Of a DNA stretch of 64,000 nucleotides, positions 1 through 9,144 are shown one piece after another (position 1 is the stretch's first letter; every line of letters begins with the position of its first letter). The position numbers were made by a program, and so were the translations under genes. The stretch is taken from the NCBI RefSeq assembly GCF_001598555.1, contig NZ_BCZE01000009.1, forward strand, positions 1-64,000, read 5' to 3'. The notes under the pieces are model-generated. The model was not told where the DNA came from and searched no databases. It saw nothing but the letters and a program-made list of their open reading frames with translations. This DNA comes from Novosphingobium rosa NBRC 15208. GTDB lineage: Bacteria > Pseudomonadota > Alphaproteobacteria > Sphingomonadales > Sphingomonadaceae.

Positions 1-2769
1 GCCGCCGGTGAGACCGTTCACGGCGTTGCCGAGCTGGCCGGTCAGGCTGTTGGCCGCGTTGCCGACCGTGCCGTTGAGGGCTCCGGTCAGGCCGCCCAGA
101 GCGCCGTTCAGCGCAGTGGTGGGATCGCTCGCCAGGGTGCCCAGCTCGCCGTTCAGGGCGTTGGCCACCGAGCCCAGCGTGTTGCCGACCGAACCGGTCG
201 CGCCGTTCACAGCGCCGGTCAGGCCGCCAAGGGCGCCGTTCAGGGCGGCAGTCGGATCGGTGGCGCCGCCAAGGCCATTGCCCAGCGCGCCCGTTAGGCC
301 GTTCACGGCGTTGCCGACCGTGCCGTTCAGGGCGTTAGTCACCGTGCCCGTGGCGTTATCGACAAGGCCGTTCAGCGTCGAGGTGGGGTTGGCGCCGCTG
401 CCCAGGCCGCCCGTCAGGCCGCCCAGGGCATTGTTCAGCGTGCCCGCCAGATCGCCGGTGCCAACGCCGCCGGTCAGCGCGCCAAGCGCCTCGTTCAGCG
501 TGCCGGTCACGGGGCTCAGCGCGCCGTTGACGGCATTGGTGGCATTGCCCAGCGCGCTGTTCAGCGCCGAGGTGGGATCGGTGGTGCCAGCGCCGCCCAG
601 AGCGCCGGTCAGGCCACCCAGAGCGCCTTCAAGCGCATTGCCGACACCCGTGCCGCCCGCGCCATTAAGGGCGCCGGTGACCTGGCCCAGCGCGCCATTG
701 ACCGCGCTGGTCAGATCGGTGCCGCCAGCAGCACCCGTCAGGCCGCCCAGAGCGCCGTTCAGCGCGTTCTCGACCGAGCCGACCGTGCCGTTGACCACAT
801 TGCCCACGCCGCCAAGGGCGCCGTTGATCGCGGCGACCGGATCCGTCGCGCCGCTTCCGCCGGTGAGGGCGCCCAGCGTGTCGCCCAGCGCGGTAAGGGG
901 CGCCGAAGCGCCGGTGTTGCCGGCCGCGCCGGTCAGCTGACCCAGCGTGTCGCCCAGCGCCTGACCCACCACGCCGGTGACAGGGGCCAGCGCTTCGTTG
1001 AGCTGGCCGGTGGTGCTGCCCAGCACGCTGCCCAGCGTGTTGCCGATGGCGGCCGTGGGGCTGCCTGCGCCGTTGGGGATGCTGGAGAGGACATTGCCGA
1101 CCAGCTCATTGGCCACGCCGTTCAGCCCTTCCACCGCTTCACGCACGGGGCCGCTCGAATTGACGAGGTTGGTGACGGGCGAAAGCGCCCCGGTCACGGG
1201 CGAGAGCGGGGCGGCAAGGCCGTTCAGGATGCCGGCCACGCCGCCGGTGGCGGCGGTGGCATCGTTCAGCGTGCTCAGCGTGTCGCTCAGCACCTGGCTC
1301 ACCGGGGCCGTGACGGGCGAGAGGTCTTCGGTCAGATTGTTGACCGCCTGGCCCAGCGCGCTGTTGCCGGTGCTGCCGGGCAGGTTCAGCGAGCCGGTGA
1401 CTGCGCCGCCGGTAAGGCCGCCGACCGTGCCGAGCAGGCTGTTCGCCACATCGCCGACAGGGCCGGTGACGGGGGCGAGGGCCTCACCCAGCGGGGCGGT
1501 GATGTTGGTGATGGCGGGCGTGAGGTTGCCGGTGAGGTTGGCGACATCGAGCGCCGAGCCCAGATTGATGTCGATGTCCTGACCCAGCAGGTTCTCGACC
1601 GGATCGAGATTGACGTTGGCGTTCAGGCCCGTGGTGCCCAGACCCGGGATCGCGGTGGCGGTGTTGACCACCAGATCGGTGTCGGTGGGGCTGTGGTCCA
1701 CGGTGGGGCCGGTGGTGATGTTCAGGCCCGTGCTGCCGCCGGTGCCAAGGCCCGTGCCCAGACCACCCAGCACATCGTTCAGAGCGCCCGTGATGGGCGA
1801 GGTGTTGACGATGCTGCCCAGATTGAGGTCGATGTCCTGACCCAGCAGATGTTCGATGGGGTCGAGGTTGATGTTGGCGCCAAGGTTCACATCGCCCACG
1901 CCGGGCACATGATTGACGTCGACATTGGCGATCAGATCGGTGTCGGGCGTGGTGACGGGGCCGGTGGGATCCGTGGGGCCGGTGGGGCCACCGGGGCCAT
2001 CGGTCGGGCCGGAGGGACCAGACGGGCCAGACGGCCCGGGGCCGCCGGGCGTTCCGGGCGTGCCATCATGGCCGTTGGTGCCGGGAGCGCCGGGATTGCC
2101 GTTCAGGCCGGGCGCACCGGGGGTGCCATCCGTGCCATTGCCGCCGCCGCCATTGCCGCCGTTCGAGCCGTTGGCGCCATTGGTGCCGCCGCTGCCGGGG
2201 ACTTCGATGACCGTGGTGGTGCCCGGAGCGCCGGGGGCACCCGTGCCGCCGGTGCCGCCATTCACGCCGTCAGCGCCGTTCGTGCCAGTGCCGCCGATGT
2301 TGTTGGTGACGTTGGTCACCGAGGGGCCGGCGCCCTGAGCTGCCGCGGTGGCCTGATTGATCGCGTTCTGAACGTTCTGCGTCGCGGCGTTGAGCTGCCC
2401 CGCGCCGACTTCGGGCGTCAGATTGCCGGGCTGGCCCAGCGAGGCGGTCTGCTGCACGGGCTGAACGGCTGCGGTCAGGCCGCCGACCGTGCCGCCCTGC
2501 TCGGCCTGGTTGAAGTTCAGGCCGGGCAGGTTGCTGAAGGTGTTGCCGCTGCTGAGCGGAGTTGCTGCCAGATTGTTAACCGGACCAAGGCCGCCCGTCA
2601 GGCTGCTGTCGAGGTGATTCGCGATGCCGCTTGCAACCGTTTGCGGGGTCGAAGCGAGGCTGCCTGCAGCCTGATCGAGACTGCTCAGGGGCGAGAGGTT
2701 TCCGCTAAGGCCAAGGGTATCAACCGCTTCGTAGACCTTGGCATCAAGATTGGTGTCAGGATCGGGCAT
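1..2769 (-). CDS. Very long collagen-like / Gly-Leu-Asn repeat protein, partial (C-terminus off the left edge)
   Basis: The minus strand is open for 923 codons from ATG 2769 to the window edge with no stop. AGGAG lies 10 bases before the ATG. The N-terminus ([20 protein letters not shown]) has no signal peptide. Residues ~159-270 are collagen-like, rich in GAPG, GPSG and GPTG triplets. Two related units follow at ~276-320 and ~362-405, sharing DTDL and NLDP[IV]E[HN]LLGQDID. The rest, to residue 923, is low-complexity repeats of about 40 residues that restart with [14 protein letters not shown]. The composition suggests an extracellular matrix or adhesin-like protein, possibly exported without a cleaved signal (type I-like); that is inference. 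Its nearest upstream neighbour on the same strand is an outer-membrane channel gene 120 bp away. I do not recognise a named family, and the C-terminus that might carry a secretion signal is not visible. Confidence 0.85.
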   Translation of the reverse strand, partial: MPDPDTNLDAKVYEAVDTLGLSGNLSPLSSLDQAAGSLASTPQTVASGIANHLDSSLTGGLGPVNNLAATPLSSGNTFSNLPGLNFNQAEQGGTVGGLTAAVQPVQQTASLGQPGNLTPEVGAGQLNAATQNVQNAINQATAAAQGAGPSVTNVTNNIGGTGTNGADGVNGGTGGTGAPGAPGTTTVIEVPGSGGTNGANGSNGGNGGGGNGTDGTPGAPGLNGNPGAPGTNGHDGTPGTPGGPGPSGPSGPSGPTDGPGGPTGPTDPTGPVTTPDTDLIANVDVNHVPGVGDVNLGANINLDPIEHLLGQDIDLNLGSIVNTSPITGALNDVLGGLGTGLGTGGSTGLNITTGPTVDHSPTDTDLVVNTATAIPGLGTTGLNANVNLDPVENLLGQDIDINLGSALDVANLTGNLTPAITNITAPLGEALAPVTGPVGDVANSLLGTVGGLTGGAVTGSLNLPGSTGNSALGQAVNNLTEDLSPVTAPVSQVLSDTLSTLNDATAATGGVAGILNGLAAPLSPVTGALSPVTNLVNSSGPVREAVEGLNGVANELVGNVLSSIPNGAGSPTAAIGNTLGSVLGSTTGQLNEALAPVTGVVGQALGDTLGQLTGAAGNTGASAPLTALGDTLGALTGGSGATDPVAAINGALGGVGNVVNGTVGSVENALNGALGGLTGAAGGTDLTSAVNGALGQVTGALNGAGGTGVGNALEGALGGLTGALGGAGTTDPTSALNSALGNATNAVNGALSPVTGTLNEALGALTGGVGTGDLAGTLNNALGGLTGGLGSGANPTSTLNGLVDNATGTVTNALNGTVGNAVNGLTGALGNGLGGATDPTAALNGALGGLTGAVNGATGSVGNTLGSVANALNGELGTLASDPTTALNGALGGLTGALNGTVGNAANSLTGQLGNAVNGLTGG

Positions 2770-2889
2770 CGTCTTCAAGCTCCTAAGCGGCACACGTGAG
2801 GTTCCGCACTCTTCCAACTTAGCCCTTCAGGCCTATTGGGCCGTGAAACGGGGCCTAGCTGATCGCGCAGGGAGCGCGCATGCAAAGGA

Positions 2890-4533
2890 TTAACGATAAA
2901 AATCCCTAGTTGCGGTGGCGGCGAGATTGCCGGTGGAAATGGCGGAAGTCCGGGCGTCTGGCGTTGGCGGCGTGACAGGCGGAGACGCCTGGCTGACGGC
3001 GGGCGTTGAGACCGGCGGTTGCGTGCTTGCCGTGGGTGGCGCCATCTTGCGATGCAGGGGGGACGAGGGCGTTGAAGGCGCCGCATCGCTCGGCGTGACC
3101 GGCAGGATCGTGGGGATGGGGGCCACAACCTCTGCCGGGGCGGGCGGGCCGCCCATGGCGCGGTAAATGTCGATGGTGGCGTTCATGCGGTCGCGGCGGG
3201 CCTCGATCAGGGCGCGGCGGCTGGCGATTTCATTGGCGCGGGCATCCGTCACCACATTGATCGGCACTTCGCCTTCCAGATAGGCCGCCTGCGCCACACG
3301 GGCCGAGCGGCCCACCGCATCGATCGAAAGCAGCCACAGCCTTTCGCGCGCCTGCGCCGAGGATTGCGCGGCCAGGCCGCTGACAGCCTCACGCAAACCG
3401 TTAAGCTGGGTTTTACGATAGGCGGCCAGCGCATCGTCGCTGATGGCATGGGCCTCCTGATTGCGGGCGGTGATCGCGCCGCCCTGGAACAGCGCGGCAA
3501 ACAGCGTGCCGCCCGCGCTGGCCAAGGCCGCGAAGCCGCCCCCCGTGGCGATGCCGACCACGCCGCTGGCGCTCAGCTTGACGCTGGGCAGGCGCGAGGC
3601 GCGCACCGATTTCTCGTCGAAGCGCGCGCCTTCCAGCCGGTCGGCGGCGGCGAGGATATCGGGGCGGCGGGCCAGCAGGTCGCTGGGCTGAACCTCACCC
3701 AGCGAAGGCAGGGCCAGATTGGTGAAGGGCATGGGCGAGAGCTGCATCTGCCCCGGCTCCTGATTGACCAGCACGGCGAGGCTGGCCAGCACCTCCTGCC
3801 GGTTTTCCCGCAGCACTTCGAGCTGGGCCAGCAGGCTAGCCTGCTGTTGCACCACAAGACCGGATTCGAAGGCGCCGGATTCATGCTCGGCGGTGCGGAT
3901 CAGGATCAGCCGGGCGAGGTTGTCGACCATGCCTTTTTGCGTGCTGAGCGTGGCGAGTTCGGCGTCGATCGCGGAGATGGCGATATAGGCCCGCGCGATC
4001 TCCGAGGAGAGCGAGAGGCGCAGCGCGGCAAGATCCTGCTGGCTGGCCTTCAAGCGCGACCTTTCGCCGCGGCGGGCGGCGCGGTTGGCGCCGAACAGGT
4101 CGAGATCGTAGCCGATGTCGATCTCGGCGCTGGGCAGCAGGCCCGATTGCAGGATGTCACCCACCACCGTGGTGTTTTTGGTGCCATTGGCCGAGGCCGA
4201 GACATAGGGGAAGAATTTGGAACTGGCCGCCTTGAGCCGCGCGCGGGCGACAGTGAGGCGGGCCTTGGCGCTGGCCATATCCTGGTTGGCGGCAAGGCCC
4301 TGCGCGATCAGCGAGGACAGTTCGGGCGAACCGAAACCGGCCCAGAATTCGGCGTCCGCGGTGGGCAGGGCGATAAAGCCCGGTTGGGGCGGGCAGTCTT
4401 GCGTGCAGGGGGGCGGGGTCTTGGAGTGCTTGGCCAAAGCCGGTTGCGGCAGGGCGCAGGCCAGCGTGGCGGCACTCAAGGCGGTGCCGAGTTGTCCCTT
4501 ACGGTGTCTCAAATTTTGGAAAAAAGAAACCAT
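2890..4533 (-). CDS. TolC/NodT-like outer-membrane channel protein with Pro-rich C-terminal tail
   Basis: 547 residues. A signal peptide is visible at 1-34 (Ala-rich core ending ALPQPALA). The body has the helical outer-membrane factor pattern: an early EFWAGFGSPELSSLIAQGL segment, two long helical repeats with ARL and ARP segments, and LLARRPDILAAADRLEGAR, typical of the family's second half. Such proteins form a trimeric outer-membrane duct for RND or type I exporters. After about residue 470 comes an unusual ~75-residue tail rich in Pro, Thr, Ser and Ala that is not part of the family. No inner-membrane partner is adjacent. The downstream gene on the same strand is the giant repeat protein, so a role in exporting it is possible but unproven. 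The Shine-Dalgarno signal for ATG 4533 is weak. Confidence 0.85.
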   Translation of the reverse strand: MVSFFQNLRHRKGQLGTALSAATLACALPQPALAKHSKTPPPCTQDCPPQPGFIALPTADAEFWAGFGSPELSSLIAQGLAANQDMASAKARLTVARARLKAASSKFFPYVSASANGTKNTTVVGDILQSGLLPSAEIDIGYDLDLFGANRAARRGERSRLKASQQDLAALRLSLSSEIARAYIAISAIDAELATLSTQKGMVDNLARLILIRTAEHESGAFESGLVVQQQASLLAQLEVLRENRQEVLASLAVLVNQEPGQMQLSPMPFTNLALPSLGEVQPSDLLARRPDILAAADRLEGARFDEKSVRASRLPSVKLSASGVVGIATGGGFAALASAGGTLFAALFQGGAITARNQEAHAISDDALAAYRKTQLNGLREAVSGLAAQSSAQARERLWLLSIDAVGRSARVAQAAYLEGEVPINVVTDARANEIASRRALIEARRDRMNATIDIYRAMGGPPAPAEVVAPIPTILPVTPSDAAPSTPSSPLHRKMAPPTASTQPPVSTPAVSQASPPVTPPTPDARTSAISTGNLAATATRDFYR

Positions 4534-4680
4534 AAGCAGCTTTTAACCACGAAGCCGATACGATCCGGCAAATGGAGCCTGCGGGGAAATGCTGAGGGGA
4601 AAGTTCCTAGTTAACCCGCCATTTTCTATTCTTGGTCTTGTTTTTTCACGTCTTGGAGCATTGTTAATCTTCTCCGGCCT

Positions 4681-7470
4681 TTACAGAATGGCGCGGTCCA
4701 GATCGCCGTGCGAAGGCAGCTCCATCGGCATGCCGTAATAATAACCCTGCGCCTCGTCACAGCCTTCCTGCGCCAGCAGGGCGACATGTTCGGCGGTTTC
4801 CACGCCCTCGGCCAGCACGGGGATGCCCAGATTGCGGCCCAGACTTGCCACGGCGCGGATGATCATCACCGCCTGATGACTGGTGGAGGCCTGCAGCATG
4901 AACGACTTGTCGATCTTGATCTTGTCGAAGGGGAAGGCATGCAGCGTATCGAGCGAGGAATAGCCCGTGCCGAAATCATCCATCGCGATGGAGATGCCCA
5001 AAGCCTTGATCTGGCGCAGCACATGCAGGGCGCGGGCCTTGTCGGCGATGATCGCGCTTTCGGTGATTTCCAGCACCAGGCGGCGGGCAGGCAAGCCGCT
5101 GTCGATCAGGATCTGGGCGACATGGCGCACCAGATCGGGCTGCATCAGCTGGATCGCGGAAAGGTTAACCGCCACGCTCAGATCATCGGGCCACCCTGCG
5201 GCATCGTTGCAGGCGCGGCGCAGCACCCATTGGCCGATGGCGATGATCTCTCCGGTTTCCTCGGCCACGGGGATGAAGACATCGGGCGAGACCACGCCCA
5301 GCCTGCTGTGGTTCCAGCGGATCAGCGCCTCATAGCCGGTGAGGTCTCCCGTCGCGACGCGGTGCTGGGGTTGGTAGAGCAGGTGGAACTCGTCGCGCAC
5401 GATGGCCATGCGCAGATCGGCGGCGATCTGGCGACGGGTGCGGGCGGCGCGATCCATGCCGCTTTCGTAATAGGCGATGTTGCCCGCCACGCTGGCTTTC
5501 GCGCGCTGGGCGGCCAGATCGGCGTTGTTGAGCAGAGCCTCGGGCGTTTCGGCATCGAGCGGGGCCACCGCGATGCCGAAGCGGGCTGTCAGGACGATGG
5601 GGGTTTCCTCGCTGTCGAAAGGCTGATCGAAGCAGGCGGCGAGGCGGCCCACAAAGACATCGAGATCGCTGTCGCCTGTCAGCTGCTTGCCTGCCGCGAA
5701 TTCGTCACCGGCAAGGCGGGCCACCATTTCTCCTTCATGCAGCACCGCGTTAAGGCGCGCGGCAAGCTCCACCATCACCCGGTCGCCCACGGCTTGGCCG
5801 CGCAGATCGTTGACCTCCTTGAAGCTGTTGAGGTCGAAGGCGATCAGGGCGAAATGCTTGTCCTGCGCATGGGCACGGGCCAGTTCCGCCTCCATCCAGG
5901 CGCTGAAGCGGGCGCGGTTGGGCAGGTCGGTGAGCGCATCATGGCTGGCGAGATAGGCGATGCGCGCCTCGGAGCGGCGGCGGTCGGTGATGTCCTCGAA
6001 GGTGGCGACAAGGCCGCCATCGGGCAGGGTGCGGCTGACGATGGACAGCACCAGATTCTCGTCGAATTCGCCGATGGTCGGCCCGGCATCGGCGCTGCGC
6101 ACGGCCTGGCACATCATGGCGGCCATCGCTTGCCCATGCCCGCCGTCATGAAGGGGCGGGGTCAGGCGGGAGGCCAGCGCCCGGGCGCATAGAAGGTCCA
6201 GATCGAGGCCGGCGGGCAGATCCTCCTCGTCCAGCTCCCACATCTGCGCGAAACGCCGGTTGTGCAGCACCAGACGATGCCGCGCATCGAGCAGGCACAG
6301 GCCCAGATGCATGTTGTCCAGCGCGGTGTCGAGCTGGGCGGTCAGCCTTTCCAGCCGGTCCTGATCCTCTTTCAGGCGGGTCATGTCGCGGGTGATCTTG
6401 GCCAGGCCGATGGGGCGGCCATCGGCATCGGCGATCAGCTCCAGCGAGAAATGGGCCCAGAAGGAGGAGCCATCCCGCCGCCGCCGCCAGCCTTCGCCGG
6501 TGTATTTGCCGCTTTCCAGCGCCGTGGTCAGGATTTTGGCGGGGGTGCCGCGCGCGCGGTCGGTCGGCGTGTGGAAGATCGAGACATGGCGGCCCACCAC
6601 CTCGGCCTCGTCATAGCCCAGCAGGCGCTGGGCGCCCGCGTTCCAGTTGGCGATATGCCCGTCAAGGGTGAGCATATAGAGCGCGTAATCGGAAATGCCG
6701 CGCGCCAGCAGGGCGAAGTCGCGCTCACTGGCGTGGATCGCCTCGCGGTTGCGGCGGCTGGTGATCAGCACGATCAGGCAATTGGCCACCACGATCAGCG
6801 CCGCCACCGCGATGGCCGCCGCCATGGTCTGGGTGGAGAGGATCAGACCGTCGTTGACGCTCAGGCGCTGCGGGGTGAGCCGGATGGCGGCCACGCCGGT
6901 AAAATGCAGCAGCAGCACCGCAAGGCAGGCCAGCGAGGCCGCTTTCAGGCTGCTGCGATACCCGTGACCATCAAGGCAAAGGATCATCGCCGGATAGAGC
7001 GGCGCGACGGAAAAGATCAGCGAGAGGGCGACAAAATGCCAGTCCAGCGCGATGCGCATCGGCAGGGCCAGCGCCATCATGCCGACATAATGCATGCCCG
7101 AAATGCCCATGCCCACCGCCACAGCGCCCAGCGCCTGCATGGCGCGCTGGCGAAAGCGCAGCGCCAGCGAAAAGCCCAGCCAGGTGGAGATGGCGGCAAT
7201 GCTGAGCGAAGCCAGCGTGGGCCCCGGGCGGAAGCCGATGGCGGCGCCGGGCAGATAGCCCAGCATGGCGATGAAATGGGTGGCCCAGATGGTGAAGCCC
7301 GCCGTCAGCCCGGCCACGGCCACCCAGCGCGTGGAACGCTCGGGCCAGGAGTCACGCGCCTGCCGCATCAGCAGCACGGCGCAGAGCGCGCCGACCATGC
7401 AGACCAGCCCGGCGAGCAGGATCAGCCGATGGTCGTGTTGGTCGCGCAGGCACATCCAGAAAGAGGTCAT
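4681..7470 (-). CDS. MHYT-PAS-PAS-GGDEF-EAL cyclic-di-GMP signalling protein
   Basis: 929 residues. The N-terminal ~250 residues are a multi-pass MHYT sensor (ATHFIAMLGY and GMHYVGMMAL carry the paired His/Met residues thought to bind metal). Two PAS-like regions follow (~255-375, with NWNAGAQRLLGYDEAEVVGR, and ~385-500), then GGDEF (~510-665) and EAL (~680-925). The cyclase signature reads AGDEF rather than GGDEF, a variant that may or may not be active. The EAL domain looks intact: YEALIRW, ITESAII, DDFGTGYSS, KIDKSF and AEGVET are all present. A phosphodiesterase or dual-function enzyme in the inner membrane, sensing a diatomic gas or redox signal, is the likely role. It is transcribed alone, and the gene downstream has its own 147-bp upstream gap. 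Confidence 0.92.
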   Translation of the reverse strand: MTSFWMCLRDQHDHRLILLAGLVCMVGALCAVLLMRQARDSWPERSTRWVAVAGLTAGFTIWATHFIAMLGYLPGAAIGFRPGPTLASLSIAAISTWLGFSLALRFRQRAMQALGAVAVGMGISGMHYVGMMALALPMRIALDWHFVALSLIFSVAPLYPAMILCLDGHGYRSSLKAASLACLAVLLLHFTGVAAIRLTPQRLSVNDGLILSTQTMAAAIAVAALIVVANCLIVLITSRRNREAIHASERDFALLARGISDYALYMLTLDGHIANWNAGAQRLLGYDEAEVVGRHVSIFHTPTDRARGTPAKILTTALESGKYTGEGWRRRRDGSSFWAHFSLELIADADGRPIGLAKITRDMTRLKEDQDRLERLTAQLDTALDNMHLGLCLLDARHRLVLHNRRFAQMWELDEEDLPAGLDLDLLCARALASRLTPPLHDGGHGQAMAAMMCQAVRSADAGPTIGEFDENLVLSIVSRTLPDGGLVATFEDITDRRRSEARIAYLASHDALTDLPNRARFSAWMEAELARAHAQDKHFALIAFDLNSFKEVNDLRGQAVGDRVMVELAARLNAVLHEGEMVARLAGDEFAAGKQLTGDSDLDVFVGRLAACFDQPFDSEETPIVLTARFGIAVAPLDAETPEALLNNADLAAQRAKASVAGNIAYYESGMDRAARTRRQIAADLRMAIVRDEFHLLYQPQHRVATGDLTGYEALIRWNHSRLGVVSPDVFIPVAEETGEIIAIGQWVLRRACNDAAGWPDDLSVAVNLSAIQLMQPDLVRHVAQILIDSGLPARRLVLEITESAIIADKARALHVLRQIKALGISIAMDDFGTGYSSLDTLHAFPFDKIKIDKSFMLQASTSHQAVMIIRAVASLGRNLGIPVLAEGVETAEHVALLAQEGCDEAQGYYYGMPMELPSHGDLDRAIL

Positions 7471-7740
7471 AGGCGCCCTGTTGGGGGATTCTGTTCGAGG
7501 TCTGGTCCCGCTGCCGCTCGAAAAGTCCCGGAATTTCGGTGATCCCGCTTTAGCCCATCGCGGTGAACGGCCTGCTAAGCCTGATATCCGGGGAATGAGG
7601 GATGACCCGTAAAAGGCGGTGGCCGCCGCAGGCCATCATGCATCGGGCATATAATGGATATGACGCCAGGGATATGTCGGGTTTTGCTTGCGTTCTGATA
7701 TTGCGAATCTATATCAATATCTCGAACGCAGGAGCCGCCG
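7471..7740. promoter_or_regulatory. Intergenic control region between the MHYT gene and the LysR unit
   Basis: This stretch holds no supported gene. On the plus strand a perfect TATAAT lies at 7650-7655, without a good -35 box. GGATATG is directly repeated at 7656-7662 and 7670-7676. An imperfect dyad, GATATT (7697-7702) with AATATC (7716-7721), extends outward to TTC and GAA and has the spacing expected for a LysR-type box. It lies 20 bases before the ATG at 7741. These are candidate promoter and operator elements for the LysR unit. Confidence 0.45.
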
Positions 7741-7962
7741 ATGATCTTCTCTTCCCTCACCGGTTTTCATGCCGGAAAGATTGTCTGGTCCGCGGGCCTG
7801 TTTCAACCCTCGGGCCGGTTCCCTTCGCCAGCCCGTTCCCTTGCTGCGGCTGAGTGGGCCATCGCTCAGCCTCGGTGGGCACCCCAGCCGCTCCCCGCTC
7901 CCTCGCCCGGCGCGTCTGGAGCGGCTGCGGGTGCCGCACCTTCCCTTGCGATGGCGCTCTGA
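7741..7962 (+). CDS. Possible small leader ORF before the LysR gene
   Basis: 73 codons starting at ATG 7741, with a strong AGGAG seven bases upstream. The stop at 7960-7962 touches the GAGG that serves the next gene's start at 7970, so the two could be translationally coupled. The product (starting MIFSSLTGFHAGKIVW, then Pro/Ala-rich) matches no family I recognise. The evidence is only the ribosome-binding site and the spacing; the peptide itself may have no function. Confidence 0.35.
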   Translation: MIFSSLTGFHAGKIVWSAGLFQPSGRFPSPARSLAAAEWAIAQPRWAPQPLPAPSPGASGAAAGAAPSLAMAL

Positions 7963-7969
7963 GGTTTCC

Positions 7970-8941
7970 ATGGCGACCCATCCTCTCTCTCATCAGGCGC
8001 TCTGCGGCGCCTCGGGCGGGTTTCATCCCGCGACGGTGGACCTCAATCTGCTGCGCATTCTGGCGGTGGTGCTCAACCGCCGCAACGTGACCGGCGCAGC
8101 CGAGCATCTGGGCATGAGCCAGCCGGCCGTCAGCCGCTCGCTGGCGCGGCTGCGCAATCTTTTCGGCGATCCGCTGCTGATCCGCGCCAATGGCCGCATG
8201 CAGCTGACGCATTACGCGCAATGCATCGCCGAGCCGCTGACCTCATGGCTGGAGGGCGTGTCCTCGCTGGTCAGCGTGGCGCCTTTCGTGCCCGAAACGC
8301 TGACGCGGCGCTTTCGTATCGCCACCAGCGATTATGGCGCTTTAACCGTTGTGGGTTCGGCGCTGGGCGCCGTGATGGATCAGGCCCCGCATGCCGCCAT
8401 CGACATCCTGCCGCTGTCCCGCGACAGTTATCGCGCTCTGGCGGCGGGCGATGTCGATCTGATCCTGACGGGCGGCGAGGCCGATCCGACCCAGCATCAC
8501 CAGCGCCAGCTCTTCGCGGACGATCTGGTCTGCGTGATGGCCCCCGATCATCCATGGCTGGCAAGCCCGCAGGCTGCCTCAGGCCGGATGGCGCTGAGTG
8601 AATATCTCGAATGCCCCCATATCGCTCTGGTCCCGACGCATGACGGCAAGGATGCGATGGAAGGGCAGGGCGGCGCCATCGGCAAGGCTCGCCGCGTGGT
8701 GATGACGCTGCCCTATGCCCATCTGGCGCCTGCCATGCTCACCGGACCTCTGCTGGCCACAGTGCCAAGGCGCCTCGCCATGGAGCAGAATTGTGGCCTG
8801 TGGCGCATCGTCGAAGCGCCCCGCGAATTGGGCCACTTCATCTATCGCGCGCTCTGGAGCGAGCGCAGCCGGGGCGATCAGGCCTTGTCCTGGCTGATCG
8901 ATCTGCTGGCGCAAACATCTGAAAAGCCTGCTCTGCGTTAA
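7970..8941 (+). CDS. LysR-family transcriptional regulator
   Basis: 323 residues from ATG 7970, chosen because GAGG at 7961-7964 sits five bases upstream and because the family's helix-turn-helix then begins near residue 23. The HTH reads LNLLRILAVVLNRRNVTGAA then MSQPAVSRSLARLR, followed by FGDPLLIRANGRM. The remainder is a periplasmic-binding-like effector domain (from RFRIATSDYGAL). The shape resembles the NodD/LinR-like group; the effector is unknown. An AT-rich dyad upstream of 7741 is a plausible autoregulatory site. The neighbouring nitrate transporter is convergent and its promoter is distant, so regulation of that gene is not implied. A longer frame from ATG 7769 exists but lacks family similarity. 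Confidence 0.9.
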   Translation: MATHPLSHQALCGASGGFHPATVDLNLLRILAVVLNRRNVTGAAEHLGMSQPAVSRSLARLRNLFGDPLLIRANGRMQLTHYAQCIAEPLTSWLEGVSSLVSVAPFVPETLTRRFRIATSDYGALTVVGSALGAVMDQAPHAAIDILPLSRDSYRALAAGDVDLILTGGEADPTQHHQRQLFADDLVCVMAPDHPWLASPQAASGRMALSEYLECPHIALVPTHDGKDAMEGQGGAIGKARRVVMTLPYAHLAPAMLTGPLLATVPRRLAMEQNCGLWRIVEAPRELGHFIYRALWSERSRGDQALSWLIDLLAQTSEKPALR

Positions 8942-8955
8942 AAGAATAAAGAAAA

Positions 8956-9142
8956 CGAAGCCCGGTGCAGCTGGTGGGTCAGCGCCAAGGGCTTCGCTGC
9001 GAGGCATCGGTTCGAATCTGGCTCGGACCGGTGCCTCAACCGCCCGGGCGTCATGTCTCCACCATGGCGTCCGGGCCCTTGGCCGACCTTGGGCCGAGCA
9101 ACTGGGGGTGTGTGGAGTGGGTCCGCACACCCCTTCTTCTTT
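8956..9142 (+). ncRNA. Candidate structured RNA: five consecutive stem-loops ending in a terminator
   Basis: Between the LysR stop and the convergent transporter stop, the plus strand can form five helices in a row. H0: 8956-8963 with 8989-8996, plus inner 8964-8968 with 8982-8986. H1: 9001-9011 with 9027-9037 (11 bp). H2: 9042-9055 with 9063-9076 (14 bp). H3: 9078-9084 with 9092-9098. H4: 9105-9115 with 9123-9133, followed by TTCTTCTTT. Every helix contains one or two G-U pairs that are valid only on the plus-strand RNA; on the minus strand they would be A-C mismatches. This favours a real plus-strand RNA, either a 3' untranslated region of the LysR mRNA or a separate small RNA. It does not resemble 4.5S RNA, RNase P RNA or tmRNA in the motifs I can check. 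Confidence 0.45.
9105..9142 (+). terminator. Rho-independent terminator closing the LysR transcript
   Basis: An 11-bp stem (GGGGTGTGTGG with CCGCACACCCC, one G-U pair), a 7-base loop, then TTCTTCTTT. It stops three bases short of the convergent transporter stop codon. Confidence 0.65.
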
Positions 9143-9144
9143 GG

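Noticed and set aside
8..2338. Several plus-strand open frames rich in Pro, Val and Ala
   Set aside because: They are the complement of the glycine-rich repeat gene on the minus strand, which has a proper start, ribosome-binding site and continuous frame to the edge.
9003..9037. GGTTCGAATC, resembling a tRNA T-loop
   Set aside because: The flanking bases do not form a T-stem, acceptor or anticodon arm; it is the loop side of helix H1.
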